From an uncultured Neglectibacter sp. (lineage in GTDB: Bacteria; Bacillota; Clostridia; Oscillospirales; Acutalibacteraceae): a stretch of DNA of 64,000 bases. Within the stretch, counting starts at the first letter, position 1. Each line of letters starts with the position of its first letter. Location: contig CAJFSY010000005.1 in the NCBI GenBank assembly GCA_904419785.1, positions 94,404-158,403 of the forward strand, read 5' to 3'. Made by a program: the position numbers and the translations under genes. A model generated the notes under the pieces. The model saw only the letters and a list, made by a program, of their open reading frames with translations. It ran no database searches and was not told where the DNA came from. Below, in pieces: positions 1 through 8,086 of this stretch.

Positions 1-1
1 A

Positions 2-718
2 TACGTAATCCACTTGATTCGCAATATGCCCTGTGAAGGCAATTTGGAAGGGCGGTATATCGGCCGAACAGAATCCCCTTTGGCTGCTTCTTCCGTTCAA
101 GAGCTGATGGAATTGAAACGGAAATACCGCTATCCGGAAGCGGCGTCTTTTTACGCCAGCCCCTCCACCCGCTGTGTGGATACCCTGCGATTGCTTTATC
201 CCCAGGCGGACCCTGAGGTGGTTTTGGAAATGGCCGAATGCGATTTTGGCGACTGGGAGAACAAAACCGTAAAAGAGCTTCAAAACGACCCCAAGTTCCT
301 GCGATGGATGGAAGAAGGAGGGCAGGCGGCGCCGCCGAATGGAGAAAGCGGCCCGGTATTTTTGCAGCGGGTGTGCAAAGGGTTTGAGACTTTGGTGCAG
401 AATATGATGGTGAAAGGGGAGACCAGCGGGGTGCTGGTCACACACGCCGGAGTCATTACCGGGCTGCTTTCCGCTTATGGATTGCCCCGGGCCCAGCCCT
501 ATGAATGGATGTGTCAGCCGGGCTGCGGTTATTCTGTGCGCATTACCCCCAGCCTGTGGATGCGCTCCATGGTGATGGAGGTCTATGCCACCCTGCCCCA
601 GGATGACGCGGGAGAAGGTCCCGACCATTTGGTGGTGGATATTGCCCGGGAAGCCGCAGACCGGGCTTGGGGAAAGAAAGAAGGGGATTCTCAGGAAAAT
701 GAGGAACCCCACCCTTGA
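2..718 (+). CDS. Histidine phosphatase-like protein, 5' end outside window
   Basis: The reading frame is open to the window edge, so the true start lies upstream. A TTG at 14 falls inside the first conserved strand and is unlikely to be the start. The fold is that of the phosphoglycerate mutase/phosphatase superfamily: an N-terminal IR..xxEGN-LEGRYIGR block, an SPSTR arginine motif, an acidic AECDFGDWE block, and a second histidine in VTHAGV. The first motif reads I-R-N-M where the family has I-R-H-G, so the nucleophilic histidine is replaced by asparagine. It may be a pseudo-enzyme or bind a ligand without phosphoryl transfer. The stop codon sits inside the -35 box of the following promoter. 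Confidence 0.75.
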   Translation, partial: YVIHLIRNMPCEGNLEGRYIGRTESPLAASSVQELMELKRKYRYPEAASFYASPSTRCVDTLRLLYPQADPEVVLEMAECDFGDWENKTVKELQNDPKFLRWMEEGGQAAPPNGESGPVFLQRVCKGFETLVQNMMVKGETSGVLVTHAGVITGLLSAYGLPRAQPYEWMCQPGCGYSVRITPSLWMRSMVMEVYATLPQDDAGEGPDHLVVDIAREAADRAWGKKEGDSQENEEPHP

Positions 719-743
719 CAAAAAAATCATCCCGGCCTATAAT
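715..743 (+). promoter_or_regulatory. Sigma-A promoter for the leuA T-box leader
   Basis: A perfect consensus promoter: TTGACA at 715-720, a 17-base spacer, and TATAAT at 738-743. The -35 box overlaps the stop codon of the upstream gene. Transcription should begin near 750 and run into the T-box leader. Confidence 0.85.
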
Positions 744-749
744 GCCATA

Positions 750-1024
750 AAAAGGGAATAACCGAAAAAACGATGATGGGAAAAAGACGGCGGAACGCTC
801 TTCAGAGAGCCTGCGGCAGGTGGAAGCAGGCGGGCATCCGTCGGGATAGCTCATCCCAGAGTTTCCTTTCGCGAGGGCAGACCTAGGGAAGGACGTAAGG
901 CGGCGTTAACGCCGGGCCTGAAAGCAGGCTGTTGAGGGCAAAGGGGGACCTTTGCCAAACACGGGTGGTACCGCGGAGGATTCTTCGCCCCGGACGCGAC
1001 GGAAGTCGTGCCCGGGGTTTTTTG
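750..1024 (+). promoter_or_regulatory. T-box leader of leuA
   Basis: A tRNA-sensing leader lies between a strong promoter and leuA. The invariant T-box sequence GGGTGGTACCGCGG is at 963-976. An AGAGAG motif typical of the stem I bulge is near 803-808. An intrinsic terminator follows at 987-1024 with a run of seven T. A CTC (Leu) at 850-852 on the 3' side of stem I is a plausible specifier, which fits leuA, but I could not fold the RNA to prove it. Uncharged tRNA binding should disrupt the terminator and switch leuA on. Confidence 0.88.
987..1024 (+). terminator. T-box regulated terminator
   Basis: A GC-rich hairpin (left arm from 987, right arm to about 1016) followed by T7. Its left arm begins just after the T-box sequence, the normal arrangement for terminator/antiterminator exchange. 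Confidence 0.85.
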
Positions 1025-1055
1025 TAGCTTTTTATTTGGCTGTAAGGAAATTTGT

Positions 1056-2774
1056 ATGCAGAAAGGGTGGATGGGAATGAACCAGGGGTTTCGGAAATAT
1101 CGGCCGTTCCAGCCCATCGCGTTGAAAAACCGCTCTTGGCCGGATCGAGTGATCCAAAAAGCGCCGGTTTGGTGCAGCGTGGATTTGAGGGACGGCAACC
1201 AGGCACTGGTGAATCCTATGAATCTGGAGCAAAAGGTGGAATTTTTCCGGATGCTGACGGCTGTGGGTTTCCGGGAGATCGAAGTGGGGTTCCCGGCTTC
1301 TTCTGAAACGGAATATGAGATACTGCGGACTTTGATCGAGGAGGAACTGATTCCGGAAGGGGTCACCATCCAAGTGCTGGTGCAGGCCAGGGAACACTTG
1401 ATTCGCCGAACTTTTCAAGCTATTCAGGGCGCCAAGGACGTGATCATCCATTTTTACAATTCCACTTCCACGCTTCAGCGGAAAGTTGTGTTCGGCACCG
1501 ATATGGATGGCGTGATCGACATCGCGGTGGAAGGCGCCAGGCTCATCCGCGCCTTAACCGAGGAGCTTCGGAGCCAACAGCCGGATATTCGCATTCGCTA
1601 TGAGTATTCTCCCGAAAGCTTTTCCGGCACGGAAGTGGAAAATTCCGTGCGCATCTGTGACCGTGTCTTGGAAGAACTGGGGGCATCCCCAGAGGAAAAG
1701 GTGATTCTCAATTTGCCGAACACGGTGGAGATGTGCACTCCCAACACCTATGCCGACCAGGTGGAATATGTGTGCGAAAATCTGCGTCACAGGGACAGCG
1801 CCGTGATCAGCCTGCATCCCCACAATGACCGGGGCACGGCTGTGGCTGCCACGGAATTGGGGCTTATGGCGGGCGCGCAACGGGTAGAAGGCACCCTTTT
1901 TGGAAACGGAGAGCGCACCGGGAACGTAGACATCATGAATTTGGCCATGAACCTTTACTCACAAGGGGTAGACCCGGAACTTGATTTTTCCCACATGAAC
2001 CACATCCGGCAGGTGTATGAGGAATGTACCCAGATGAAGGTGCATCCGCGGCATCCCTACGCGGGGGAATTGGTATTCACCGCCTTTTCCGGTTCCCATC
2101 AGGATGCTATCAACAAAGGGATCGGTTACATGGCCAAGCACGCCTCACCCTATTGGGAGGTACCCTATCTTCCCATTGACCCGGCGGACCTTGGAAGGCA
2201 GTATGAGCCTATCATCCGCATCAACAGCCAGTCGGGAAAGGGTGGCGCCGCTTTTGTGATGCGGCAGGCGTTTGGGTATCAGCTCCCCAAAGCCATGCAC
2301 CCGGAATTCGGCGCGCTGGTCAAGGCGGCCTGCGAACGGGCGCGCAGAGAACTGAACCCCGAAGAAGTGTTCGCCATTTTCCAAAAGGAATATTTGGATA
2401 TCATCCATCCGTATCATCTGCTGACATACCGCATTTTCGAAGAGAATGCCGGGAACGGTCAAGTGCTGGTAGATTTTGAAGGAATCATCCGGTATCATCA
2501 TGTGAACAAGGAAGTATCCGGCAGAGGAAACGGCCCCATTGATGCCTTCTTCAACGCTTTGCGTACTTTAGGGCTGACGGATTATGAATTTGTATCTTAC
2601 AGTGAACATGCGGTAGCTTCCGGCGCGGACTCCAAAGCTGTGTCTTATATCCAGCTGCGGCATGGGGGAGAGATCGTGTTCGGCGTAGGGATGGACAACA
2701 ATATCAGTATCGCTTCGATTAAAGGGATCATCTGCGCCATCAACCGCAGCGAGACACGGGAAGCGAAGGCGTAA
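1056..2774 (+). CDS. leuA: 2-isopropylmalate synthase (long LeuA type)
   Basis: Condenses acetyl-CoA with 2-oxoisovalerate, the first committed step of leucine synthesis. The catalytic TIM barrel begins with the DLRDGNQAL motif, contains the metal-binding SLHPHND (HxH) motif and the ERTGNVDI block, and is followed by a C-terminal LeuA dimer/regulatory domain. About 572 residues, the long form also seen in actinobacteria and many clostridia. The ATG at 1056 follows AAGGA by seven bases; in-frame ATGs at 1071 and 1077 are alternatives, and 1077 also has an AGGG upstream. It stands alone, not with leuBCD, behind a leucine-type T-box leader, so expression should rise when leucine is short. Confidence 0.95.
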   Translation: MQKGWMGMNQGFRKYRPFQPIALKNRSWPDRVIQKAPVWCSVDLRDGNQALVNPMNLEQKVEFFRMLTAVGFREIEVGFPASSETEYEILRTLIEEELIPEGVTIQVLVQAREHLIRRTFQAIQGAKDVIIHFYNSTSTLQRKVVFGTDMDGVIDIAVEGARLIRALTEELRSQQPDIRIRYEYSPESFSGTEVENSVRICDRVLEELGASPEEKVILNLPNTVEMCTPNTYADQVEYVCENLRHRDSAVISLHPHNDRGTAVAATELGLMAGAQRVEGTLFGNGERTGNVDIMNLAMNLYSQGVDPELDFSHMNHIRQVYEECTQMKVHPRHPYAGELVFTAFSGSHQDAINKGIGYMAKHASPYWEVPYLPIDPADLGRQYEPIIRINSQSGKGGAAFVMRQAFGYQLPKAMHPEFGALVKAACERARRELNPEEVFAIFQKEYLDIIHPYHLLTYRIFEENAGNGQVLVDFEGIIRYHHVNKEVSGRGNGPIDAFFNALRTLGLTDYEFVSYSEHAVASGADSKAVSYIQLRHGGEIVFGVGMDNNISIASIKGIICAINRSETREAKA

Positions 2775-2780
2775 GAAAAA

Positions 2781-2808
2781 GACCAGCCGGGAAGCTGGTC
2801 TTTTTTTA
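2781..2808. terminator. Bidirectional terminator after leuA
   Basis: GACCAGC/GCTGGTC hairpin with a six-base loop and T7 on the + side. On the - strand the same hairpin is followed by TTTTT, so it can also end the converging DUF1624 gene. Confidence 0.85.
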
Positions 2809-2826
2809 TGTTTAAAATTTAGATTA

Positions 2827-3612
2827 TCAGAAAACACTCAGCTGGCCCAGCAGAAGGAATATGCCCATCAACACAGGCTGGTGGGCCAGATAGATCACCA
2901 AACTGTGACGCCCCAAAAAGGATAGAGGCCGTATGCCGGGTGTAAGCAGTTTTTTTGCCCTGGGGCTTTCTGAAAGGATGCCCCATAGGAAATATCCCGC
3001 GCAGTATAAGAAAAACCAAGGGATCATGGGGAAATAGTCGGCGGAGTAGAATTGGGGGGAATGAAAGCCGATTACCGCCGGAAAATCCCACTGGTACAGT
3101 GCGGGGGGAAGCTGGCAGAACACCCATCCCTCAAACCCCAGACTGCCCCGGGGGATGTTCCGGGTGATGACAAAAAGCGCCAGCGCCCCCGCCAGTCCTG
3201 CCCAAGGGGGAAGCTTCCGGAACACTTTGTCCAAGGGGATCAGCAGCAGCGCGGAAAGCCCCAATAAGTTCAGCACGCCGTATAAAATCAGCTGAGAAGG
3301 CATGGCGAGCCAAGTGATCAGGCTGATAGCTGTAGCGCAGCCCACCAGGATCAAACCACGTTTTATGTGGTGTTGGGAAAGCCGCCAGCACATGCCGGAA
3401 AGGAGGATGAACGTCCAGCAGATGCTTTGCTGCCACACATACCCTGGCCAGCTGTGATACCAGGCCGCGGGCAGGCGGAACACATCCACCAGGTCGTACA
3501 TGCCGTGATAGGCGATCATGCTGATCAAGCAGATCCCCCGCACAGTATCCAGTAAACCGTAATGGGGCTTTTTGGCCGGGCTTCCGGAAATATGGGTCCA
3601 CAAGGCGCTCAA
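2827..3612 (-). CDS. DUF1624 / HGSNAT-type membrane acyltransferase domain protein
   Basis: A 261-residue membrane protein with about seven hydrophobic segments. Near the N terminus it has the LLDTVRGICLISMIAYHG pattern, typical of DUF1624 (heparan-alpha-glucosaminide N-acetyltransferase catalytic domain) proteins, which move acyl groups across membranes. The real substrate is unknown. The start is a TTG at 3612 whose last two bases overlap the TGA of the upstream dCMP deaminase gene (TTGA), so translation is probably coupled. The pairing of these two genes gives no obvious functional link. Confidence 0.75.
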   Translation of the reverse strand: MSALWTHISGSPAKKPHYGLLDTVRGICLISMIAYHGMYDLVDVFRLPAAWYHSWPGYVWQQSICWTFILLSGMCWRLSQHHIKRGLILVGCATAISLITWLAMPSQLILYGVLNLLGLSALLLIPLDKVFRKLPPWAGLAGALALFVITRNIPRGSLGFEGWVFCQLPPALYQWDFPAVIGFHSPQFYSADYFPMIPWFFLYCAGYFLWGILSESPRAKKLLTPGIRPLSFLGRHSLVIYLAHQPVLMGIFLLLGQLSVF

Positions 3613-4106
3613 TAGCCCAGCACCCCTTTCAAAGACTCATCCTCGGTCACCCATTGCTCCACGTCGATCACCCGGTAGTGTTCTCGGTCATCCCTCACCA
3701 CTACTTGGGCGATCCCGGCGTTGATGATCATCCGCTTGCACATAGAGCAGCACATGGCGTTCTGCACGTATTCCCCGGTGGGGACTTCTTTGCCAACCAG
3801 ATAAAGGGTAGCGCCGATCATGTCCCGGCGGGAAGCGCAGATAATGGCGTTGGCTTCCGCGTGTACGCTGCGGCACAGCTCATACCGTTCCCCCCGGGGG
3901 ATGCCCAGCTGTGTGCGCAGGCAGTAGCCCAGGTCAGAGCAGTTTTGCCTGCCACGGGGAGCCCCTACATAGCCGGTAGAGATGACCTCGTCGTTTTTTA
4001 CAATCACCGCTCCGTAAAGCTTCCGCAAGCAGGTCCCGCGCTGGCTGACTGCTTCCGCCAAATCCAAATAATAGTTGATTTTATCACGCCGCTGTAACCC
4101 TTCCAT
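3609..4106 (-). CDS. dCMP/cytidine deaminase family protein (ComEB-like)
   Basis: Deaminates dCMP to dUMP to feed dTMP synthesis. The zinc site is visible as HAEANAI (His plus catalytic Glu) and a CCSMC cysteine pair. About 165 residues, normal for the family. The ATG at 4106 is preceded by AAGGGGGT; a longer frame upstream has no supporting ribosome binding site and would run through the promoter. It is transcribed from its own promoter at 4132-4160, back to back with the promoter of the rightward membrane gene. The window also contains dCTP deaminase (46942-47463), a second route to dUMP. Confidence 0.9.
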   Translation of the reverse strand: MEGLQRRDKINYYLDLAEAVSQRGTCLRKLYGAVIVKNDEVISTGYVGAPRGRQNCSDLGYCLRTQLGIPRGERYELCRSVHAEANAIICASRRDMIGATLYLVGKEVPTGEYVQNAMCCSMCKRMIINAGIAQVVVRDDREHYRVIDVEQWVTEDESLKGVLGY

Positions 4107-4131
4107 TGGCGATACCCCCTTTTTTCTTGCT

Positions 4132-4160
4132 ATTATACCTTGTGTGAGACAGTTTGGCAA
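4132..4160 (-). promoter_or_regulatory. Promoter of the dCMP deaminase operon
   Basis: On the minus strand, TTGCCA at 4160-4155, a 17-base spacer, and TATAAT at 4137-4132. Only one base separates its -35 box from that of the divergent promoter. Confidence 0.75.
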
Positions 4161-4161
4161 C

Positions 4162-4190
4162 TTTACATTTTTTCGGGGAAATGGTACAAT
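4162..4190 (+). promoter_or_regulatory. Promoter of the membrane protein-rsmA operon
   Basis: TTTACA at 4162-4167, a 17-base spacer, and TACAAT at 4185-4190, divergent from the dCMP deaminase promoter. Confidence 0.7.
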
Positions 4191-4219
4191 CCTCTTATTC
4201 GGATGAGGAAGGGGAAGTG

Positions 4220-6331
4220 ATGATGGAGGGTACATTGCAGGGCGGGGCGCTGGCGATTGTGGTTTTTGGATTGTTCCAGTGCTGCGGTATGGCTCTTGCA
4301 CGGTTGGCTCTTCCCAAAGAGAGCGGTGGAGTGCGTCTGCTGATTGGCAGTGTGTGGGGCAGCGTTTCGCTTCAATGGTTCCCCGTGCTCTTCGCTTTCT
4401 TCCTGGATTTTACCCCTCTCGCTTTGGCTTGCGGCTTGTGTTTGGATATACTTTTGGCTGGCGCCGCTTTGTGGGGGAGCCGCCGCCTTTCCGTGCCGGG
4501 GATTTCTCTTTCTGGAATTTGTTCCGCTTTCCATCGGAGGAAGTTTCTGTGGGTGGTTTTGGCGGTATGGGTTTTCTTCTGCTATTTGGTTTGGCACTCG
4601 TTCCGCTGGAAGAATGGCGTGGTTTATTCCAGCCAAGCTACCTATGGCGATATGAGTATGCACTTGAGTTTTATCACTTCCCTGGCGAACCAGCAGGATT
4701 TTCCCCCGGATTATTCCCTTCTGCCCGGTACGCGGCTGTCCTATCCCTTTTTGTCCGACAGTATTTCTTCCAGCCTTTACCAGCTGGGGGCCCCTTTGCG
4801 GCTGGCGTACGCTTTGCCTATGTGGGCAGCGGGGGGCCAGGTGCTTTTTGGCCTGTATGGTTTTTTTGCCCGGATGACTCAAGGAAAAGGCCGGACCGCC
4901 TTGGCGTGGATTCTTTTCGTATTTAACGGCGGGTTAGGGTTTTTGTATTTCCTGGGTGGGGGATGGGAGAATTTTACCCGGATTTTCACAGGGTTTTACC
5001 AAACCCCTACGAACCTTGTGGAGAAAAACATTCGATGGGTCAACGTGGTTGTGGATATGATGCTTCCGCAGCGGGCCACACTGTTTGGATGGGCCATGTT
5101 GTTCCCAGCCCTCTATTTGTTATATCGGGCAGTGTTCCAGGGGGAAAAGCGTGGGTTCCTTTTGGCGGGACTCATGGCTGGGGCTATGCCCATGGTACAC
5201 ACCCACTCTTTTTTGGCTATGGGCCTGGTCTGCGGCGTGTGGATGGTCTTTTCCCTGTGCGGCGGGCTTTTTGGGGAAGAAAAATCTGCCGTGGTGGGGA
5301 AAGCCCTTATTATCGCGGGGCTTCCCATTTTTTGTGTGGTGAAAGAAGTGGCTCGGGGAAAAGAGAACTCGCCTTGGTTTTTAGGAGCCGCGGGCGTTGT
5401 GCTTGCGGTATTTTTGACACTAGCGGCTTTCCTTCTGGTACAAACGGTCCGCCGCCGGAATGGGAGAGGTGTTCTTTCCACATGGGGCGTACTGCTTTTG
5501 GCGGCGTGCGTCCCGGCGCTGCCACAGCTTTTCTATTGGACGTTTCACCAAGCGGGTGCGGGAAATTTTGTCCGTGGACATTTTGGCTGGGTTATCGGCG
5601 GGGACAGCTACTTGTTGTTTTATTTGAAAAACCTGGGGTTGACAGCTGTTTTGGCGCTGACAGGGCTGCTGTTGGCCAAAGGCCGGGAATTCGCCCAATA
5701 CGCTCCGGCCTTGGCAATCTGGCTCTTGGCGGAATTGGTGGAGTTCCAGCCCAACGACTATGATAACAACAAGCTGTTTTATCCCGCTTTCGCGTTTTTG
5801 TGCTGTGCGGCCGCCCAGTGCGCCTGGCGTGGACTGAAGCTTCTCCGAAACAAACGAGCCCAGGCGGGAGCCGCTGCCGGGATGCTGGCATTGACTTCTG
5901 TCTCCGCGGTGCTGACCATGGGCAGAGAAGCCGTGGCCAGCTACGAGTTATTTGGTCACGGCGCTCTGTCTCTCGCCAAGTGGGTGGAGACCCATACGGC
6001 TCCCAGCGCGCTGATTCTCACCGATACCCGCCACAACAACGAGATCGCTTCCTTGACGGGGAGGGATATCGTGTGCGGTTCGCCATCCTACCTTTTTTAT
6101 CATGGGCTGTCTTATGAAAGCAGTTTAAAAGACGTTCAGGTGATTTACGAGGATACGGAAGAGGCGTGGCCGCTTTTGGAGCGGATGGGGGTGGATTATA
6201 TTCTGGTCAGCGATTTTGATCGGAATTCTTACCAAGTGGACCAGGAGGCTTTGGACAGTCTTTATCCCCGGGTGTATGATGACGGCGCCCGCGTGTTGTA
6301 TCAAGTGACAGAACAGGAGGAAAATCCATGA
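4220..6331 (+). CDS. Large polytopic membrane protein, possibly GT-C type glycosyltransferase
   Basis: About 703 residues with a dozen or more hydrophobic segments and a shorter C-terminal non-membrane part. A conserved-looking extracytoplasmic block, YGDMSMHLSFI near residue 145, resembles the acidic first loop of GT-C glycosyltransferases. The C-terminal ILTDTRHNNEIASLTGR stretch is also reminiscent of that group. I do not recognise a named family, so the activity is inferred. The ATG at 4220 follows GAGGAAGGGG, whereas an upstream in-frame start at 4154 would overlap the promoter. The stop overlaps the rsmA start (ATGA). Confidence 0.65.
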   Translation: MMEGTLQGGALAIVVFGLFQCCGMALARLALPKESGGVRLLIGSVWGSVSLQWFPVLFAFFLDFTPLALACGLCLDILLAGAALWGSRRLSVPGISLSGICSAFHRRKFLWVVLAVWVFFCYLVWHSFRWKNGVVYSSQATYGDMSMHLSFITSLANQQDFPPDYSLLPGTRLSYPFLSDSISSSLYQLGAPLRLAYALPMWAAGGQVLFGLYGFFARMTQGKGRTALAWILFVFNGGLGFLYFLGGGWENFTRIFTGFYQTPTNLVEKNIRWVNVVVDMMLPQRATLFGWAMLFPALYLLYRAVFQGEKRGFLLAGLMAGAMPMVHTHSFLAMGLVCGVWMVFSLCGGLFGEEKSAVVGKALIIAGLPIFCVVKEVARGKENSPWFLGAAGVVLAVFLTLAAFLLVQTVRRRNGRGVLSTWGVLLLAACVPALPQLFYWTFHQAGAGNFVRGHFGWVIGGDSYLLFYLKNLGLTAVLALTGLLLAKGREFAQYAPALAIWLLAELVEFQPNDYDNNKLFYPAFAFLCCAAAQCAWRGLKLLRNKRAQAGAAAGMLALTSVSAVLTMGREAVASYELFGHGALSLAKWVETHTAPSALILTDTRHNNEIASLTGRDIVCGSPSYLFYHGLSYESSLKDVQVIYEDTEEAWPLLERMGVDYILVSDFDRNSYQVDQEALDSLYPRVYDDGARVLYQVTEQEENP

Positions 6332-7179
6332 GCCATCTTTCAGATCCCGGACAGATCAAAGCGGTGTTGTCCCGCCACGGGTTCCATTTTTCCAAAGCTT
6401 TGGGGCAGAATTTTCTCATAAACAGTGGGGTGTGTCCCCGCATGGCTCAAGAATGCGGCGCCCAAGATTGCGCCGGAGTTATAGAAGTAGGGCCGGGCAT
6501 CGGCGTGCTGACATGGGAGCTTTCCCAGGTGGCGAAAAAAGTGGTGGCCATAGAGCTGGACCAGCGGCTGTTCCCCGTGCTGGAAGAGACGCTGGCGGGA
6601 CGGGATAATGTGAAGATCGTTCCCGGCGACGTGATGAAATTGGACCTTCGCCAGTTGATCCAGGAAGAGTTTGGCGGCGGCCCAGTGTGTGTCTGCGCGA
6701 ACCTGCCTTATTATATCACTTCCCCGGTGATCCTCCGTTTGCTGGAAGAGGACCTGCCCCTTTCAGCGATCACAGTGATGGTGCAGAAAGAGGCTGCCCA
6801 GCGGTTGTGCGCCCCTCCCGGAACAAGAGAGTGTGGGGCGGTAAGCGTGGCGGTCCATTACCGGAGCGCGCCCAAAATGCTGTTCCAAGTGGGAAGGGGC
6901 AGTTTTTTGCCTCCGCCCAATGTGGATTCTGCGGTTATCCGGTTAGACCTGTTAAAAGAGCCCCCGGTAGCTGTCCGGGATGAGGAATGGTTTTTCAAAG
7001 TGTCCCGGGCGGCTTTCGCCCAGCGCAGAAAGACCGCGGCCAATTCTGTTTCCGCAACTTTGGGACTGCCCAAACCCCAAGTGGAACAAGCGCTGCTGTC
7101 TGCTGGGGCGGCAGCCAATGTTCGCGCGGAACGTTTGACATTAGACCAGCTGGCTGCTCTTTCCAACGGCCTTTTGTGA
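6328..7179 (+). CDS. rsmA: 16S rRNA dimethyladenosine transferase (KsgA/RsmA)
   Basis: Dimethylates the two adjacent adenines in the 3' terminal hairpin of 16S rRNA during small-subunit maturation. The N terminus has the KALGQNFL motif, the SAM-binding EVGPGIGVLT loop lies near residue 55, and the catalytic NLPYYIT motif near residue 125. 283 residues, full length. The ATG overlaps the upstream stop by four bases, so it is translated with the membrane protein. Loss of this enzyme is known to give kasugamycin resistance in other bacteria. Confidence 0.96.
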   Translation: MSHLSDPGQIKAVLSRHGFHFSKALGQNFLINSGVCPRMAQECGAQDCAGVIEVGPGIGVLTWELSQVAKKVVAIELDQRLFPVLEETLAGRDNVKIVPGDVMKLDLRQLIQEEFGGGPVCVCANLPYYITSPVILRLLEEDLPLSAITVMVQKEAAQRLCAPPGTRECGAVSVAVHYRSAPKMLFQVGRGSFLPPPNVDSAVIRLDLLKEPPVAVRDEEWFFKVSRAAFAQRRKTAANSVSATLGLPKPQVEQALLSAGAAANVRAERLTLDQLAALSNGLL

Positions 7180-7212
7180 TGGCCATTCGAAAAACGCGCG
7201 GCGAAAAATGAG

Positions 7213-7243
7213 AGGGAGCATATCTTGAAAAGCGCTCCCTTTC
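7213..7243 (+). terminator. Weak hairpin after rsmA
   Basis: AGGGAGC (7213-7219) pairs with GCTCCCT (7234-7240) across a 14-base loop and is followed by only TTTC. It may be a partial terminator or attenuator between rsmA and the small membrane gene. No promoter is obvious downstream. Confidence 0.35.
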
Positions 7244-7264
7244 AGTGAGAAAGGAAGATGTACT

Positions 7265-7450
7265 ATGACCAGTGTGGAACGGAAACTATACCGCCTGCTG
7301 TTATTTGCTGACGCAGCGGCGATTGTCATCAGCATGGTGGCCGGACCCATGCAGCATACCTCCATGGCGATCGGCGCGGCCATCAGCGCGGGGATCATTT
7401 CTTTGTGTCTTGTAGCTTACGGCCTGCACTTTTGGCCGTGGAAACGGTGA
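7265..7450 (+). CDS. Small two-helix membrane protein
   Basis: A 61-residue protein with a short basic N terminus, two hydrophobic segments (about residues 10-27 and 34-54) and a WPWKR end. The ATG has AGGAAG seven bases upstream. Its TGA overlaps the GTG of the following acetyltransferase (GTGA), which supports it being translated. I do not recognise the family. It may be a membrane anchor or regulator for its neighbour, but nothing shows this directly. Confidence 0.6.
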   Translation: MTSVERKLYRLLLFADAAAIVISMVAGPMQHTSMAIGAAISAGIISLCLVAYGLHFWPWKR

Positions 7451-8040
7451 TCGCGCAAGGTGGGGGAGTCCGGCTGGCCCGGCCGGAAGATGCCCCGGCG
7501 CTTTTAGAGATCTATGCCCCTTACGTAACGGAAACGGTGGTTTCATTCGAGTATCAGGTCCCAACGGTAGAGGAGTTTTCCAGCCGTGTGAAAAACACTT
7601 TGGCCCGGCATCCATACCTTGTTTGGGAAGAGGGGGGAAGAGTGCTTGGGTATGCCTATGCCCATCCCTATGCTGCCAGGCCCGCTTATCAATGGGGCGC
7701 GGAATTGACCGTGTACCTTCATCCGGAAGCTTGCCGCCGTGGAATTGGACGGAAGCTTTATGGGGCTTTGTTCGATTTGCTGCGTCTGCAAGGTGTGCGT
7801 ACCGTATATGGGTGTATCACAGCAGAGAATGAGGCGAGCGTGGCGATGCACACCGCATTAGGCTTTGGGGAGGCTGGGCGTTTTCGCAATGCTGGGTACA
7901 AGCAGGGACGCTGGCTGGATGTGCTTTGGCTTGAAAAAGAAATCGCGCCCTACGATGAGCCTGGAGCGCTGATACCTTTTCCAGAACTTGACAGCAGCGA
8001 AGTGGAAAAAGCGCTTGCCCGATGGAATCAGCAAGGATAA
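7447..8040 (+). CDS. GNAT N-acetyltransferase, phosphinothricin-acetyltransferase type
   Basis: A 197-residue acetyl-CoA-dependent transferase. The sequence opens with the VRLARPEDAPALLEIYAPYV pattern of the PAT/YncA branch. The acetyl-CoA binding R/Q-x-x-G-x-G/A motif is CRRGIGRKLY, and NEASVAMHTALGF-type motif B residues follow. Members acetylate small amines such as methionine sulfoximine or phosphinothricin; the natural substrate here is unknown. GTG at 7447 is chosen because it overlaps the upstream stop; GTG at 7438 is possible. A C-terminal extension of about 25 residues follows the conserved domain. Confidence 0.85.
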   Translation: MIAQGGGVRLARPEDAPALLEIYAPYVTETVVSFEYQVPTVEEFSSRVKNTLARHPYLVWEEGGRVLGYAYAHPYAARPAYQWGAELTVYLHPEACRRGIGRKLYGALFDLLRLQGVRTVYGCITAENEASVAMHTALGFGEAGRFRNAGYKQGRWLDVLWLEKEIAPYDEPGALIPFPELDSSEVEKALARWNQQG

Positions 8041-8045
8041 AAGAA

Positions 8046-8073
8046 AAACGCCCTGCCGCTGGCGGGGCGTTTT
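8046..8073. terminator. Bidirectional terminator between acetyltransferase and argS
   Basis: ACGCCC/GGGCGT stem with T-rich flanks on both strands. It serves the converging acetyltransferase and argS genes. Confidence 0.85.
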
Positions 8074-8086
8074 GTGCTTTCCGTTT

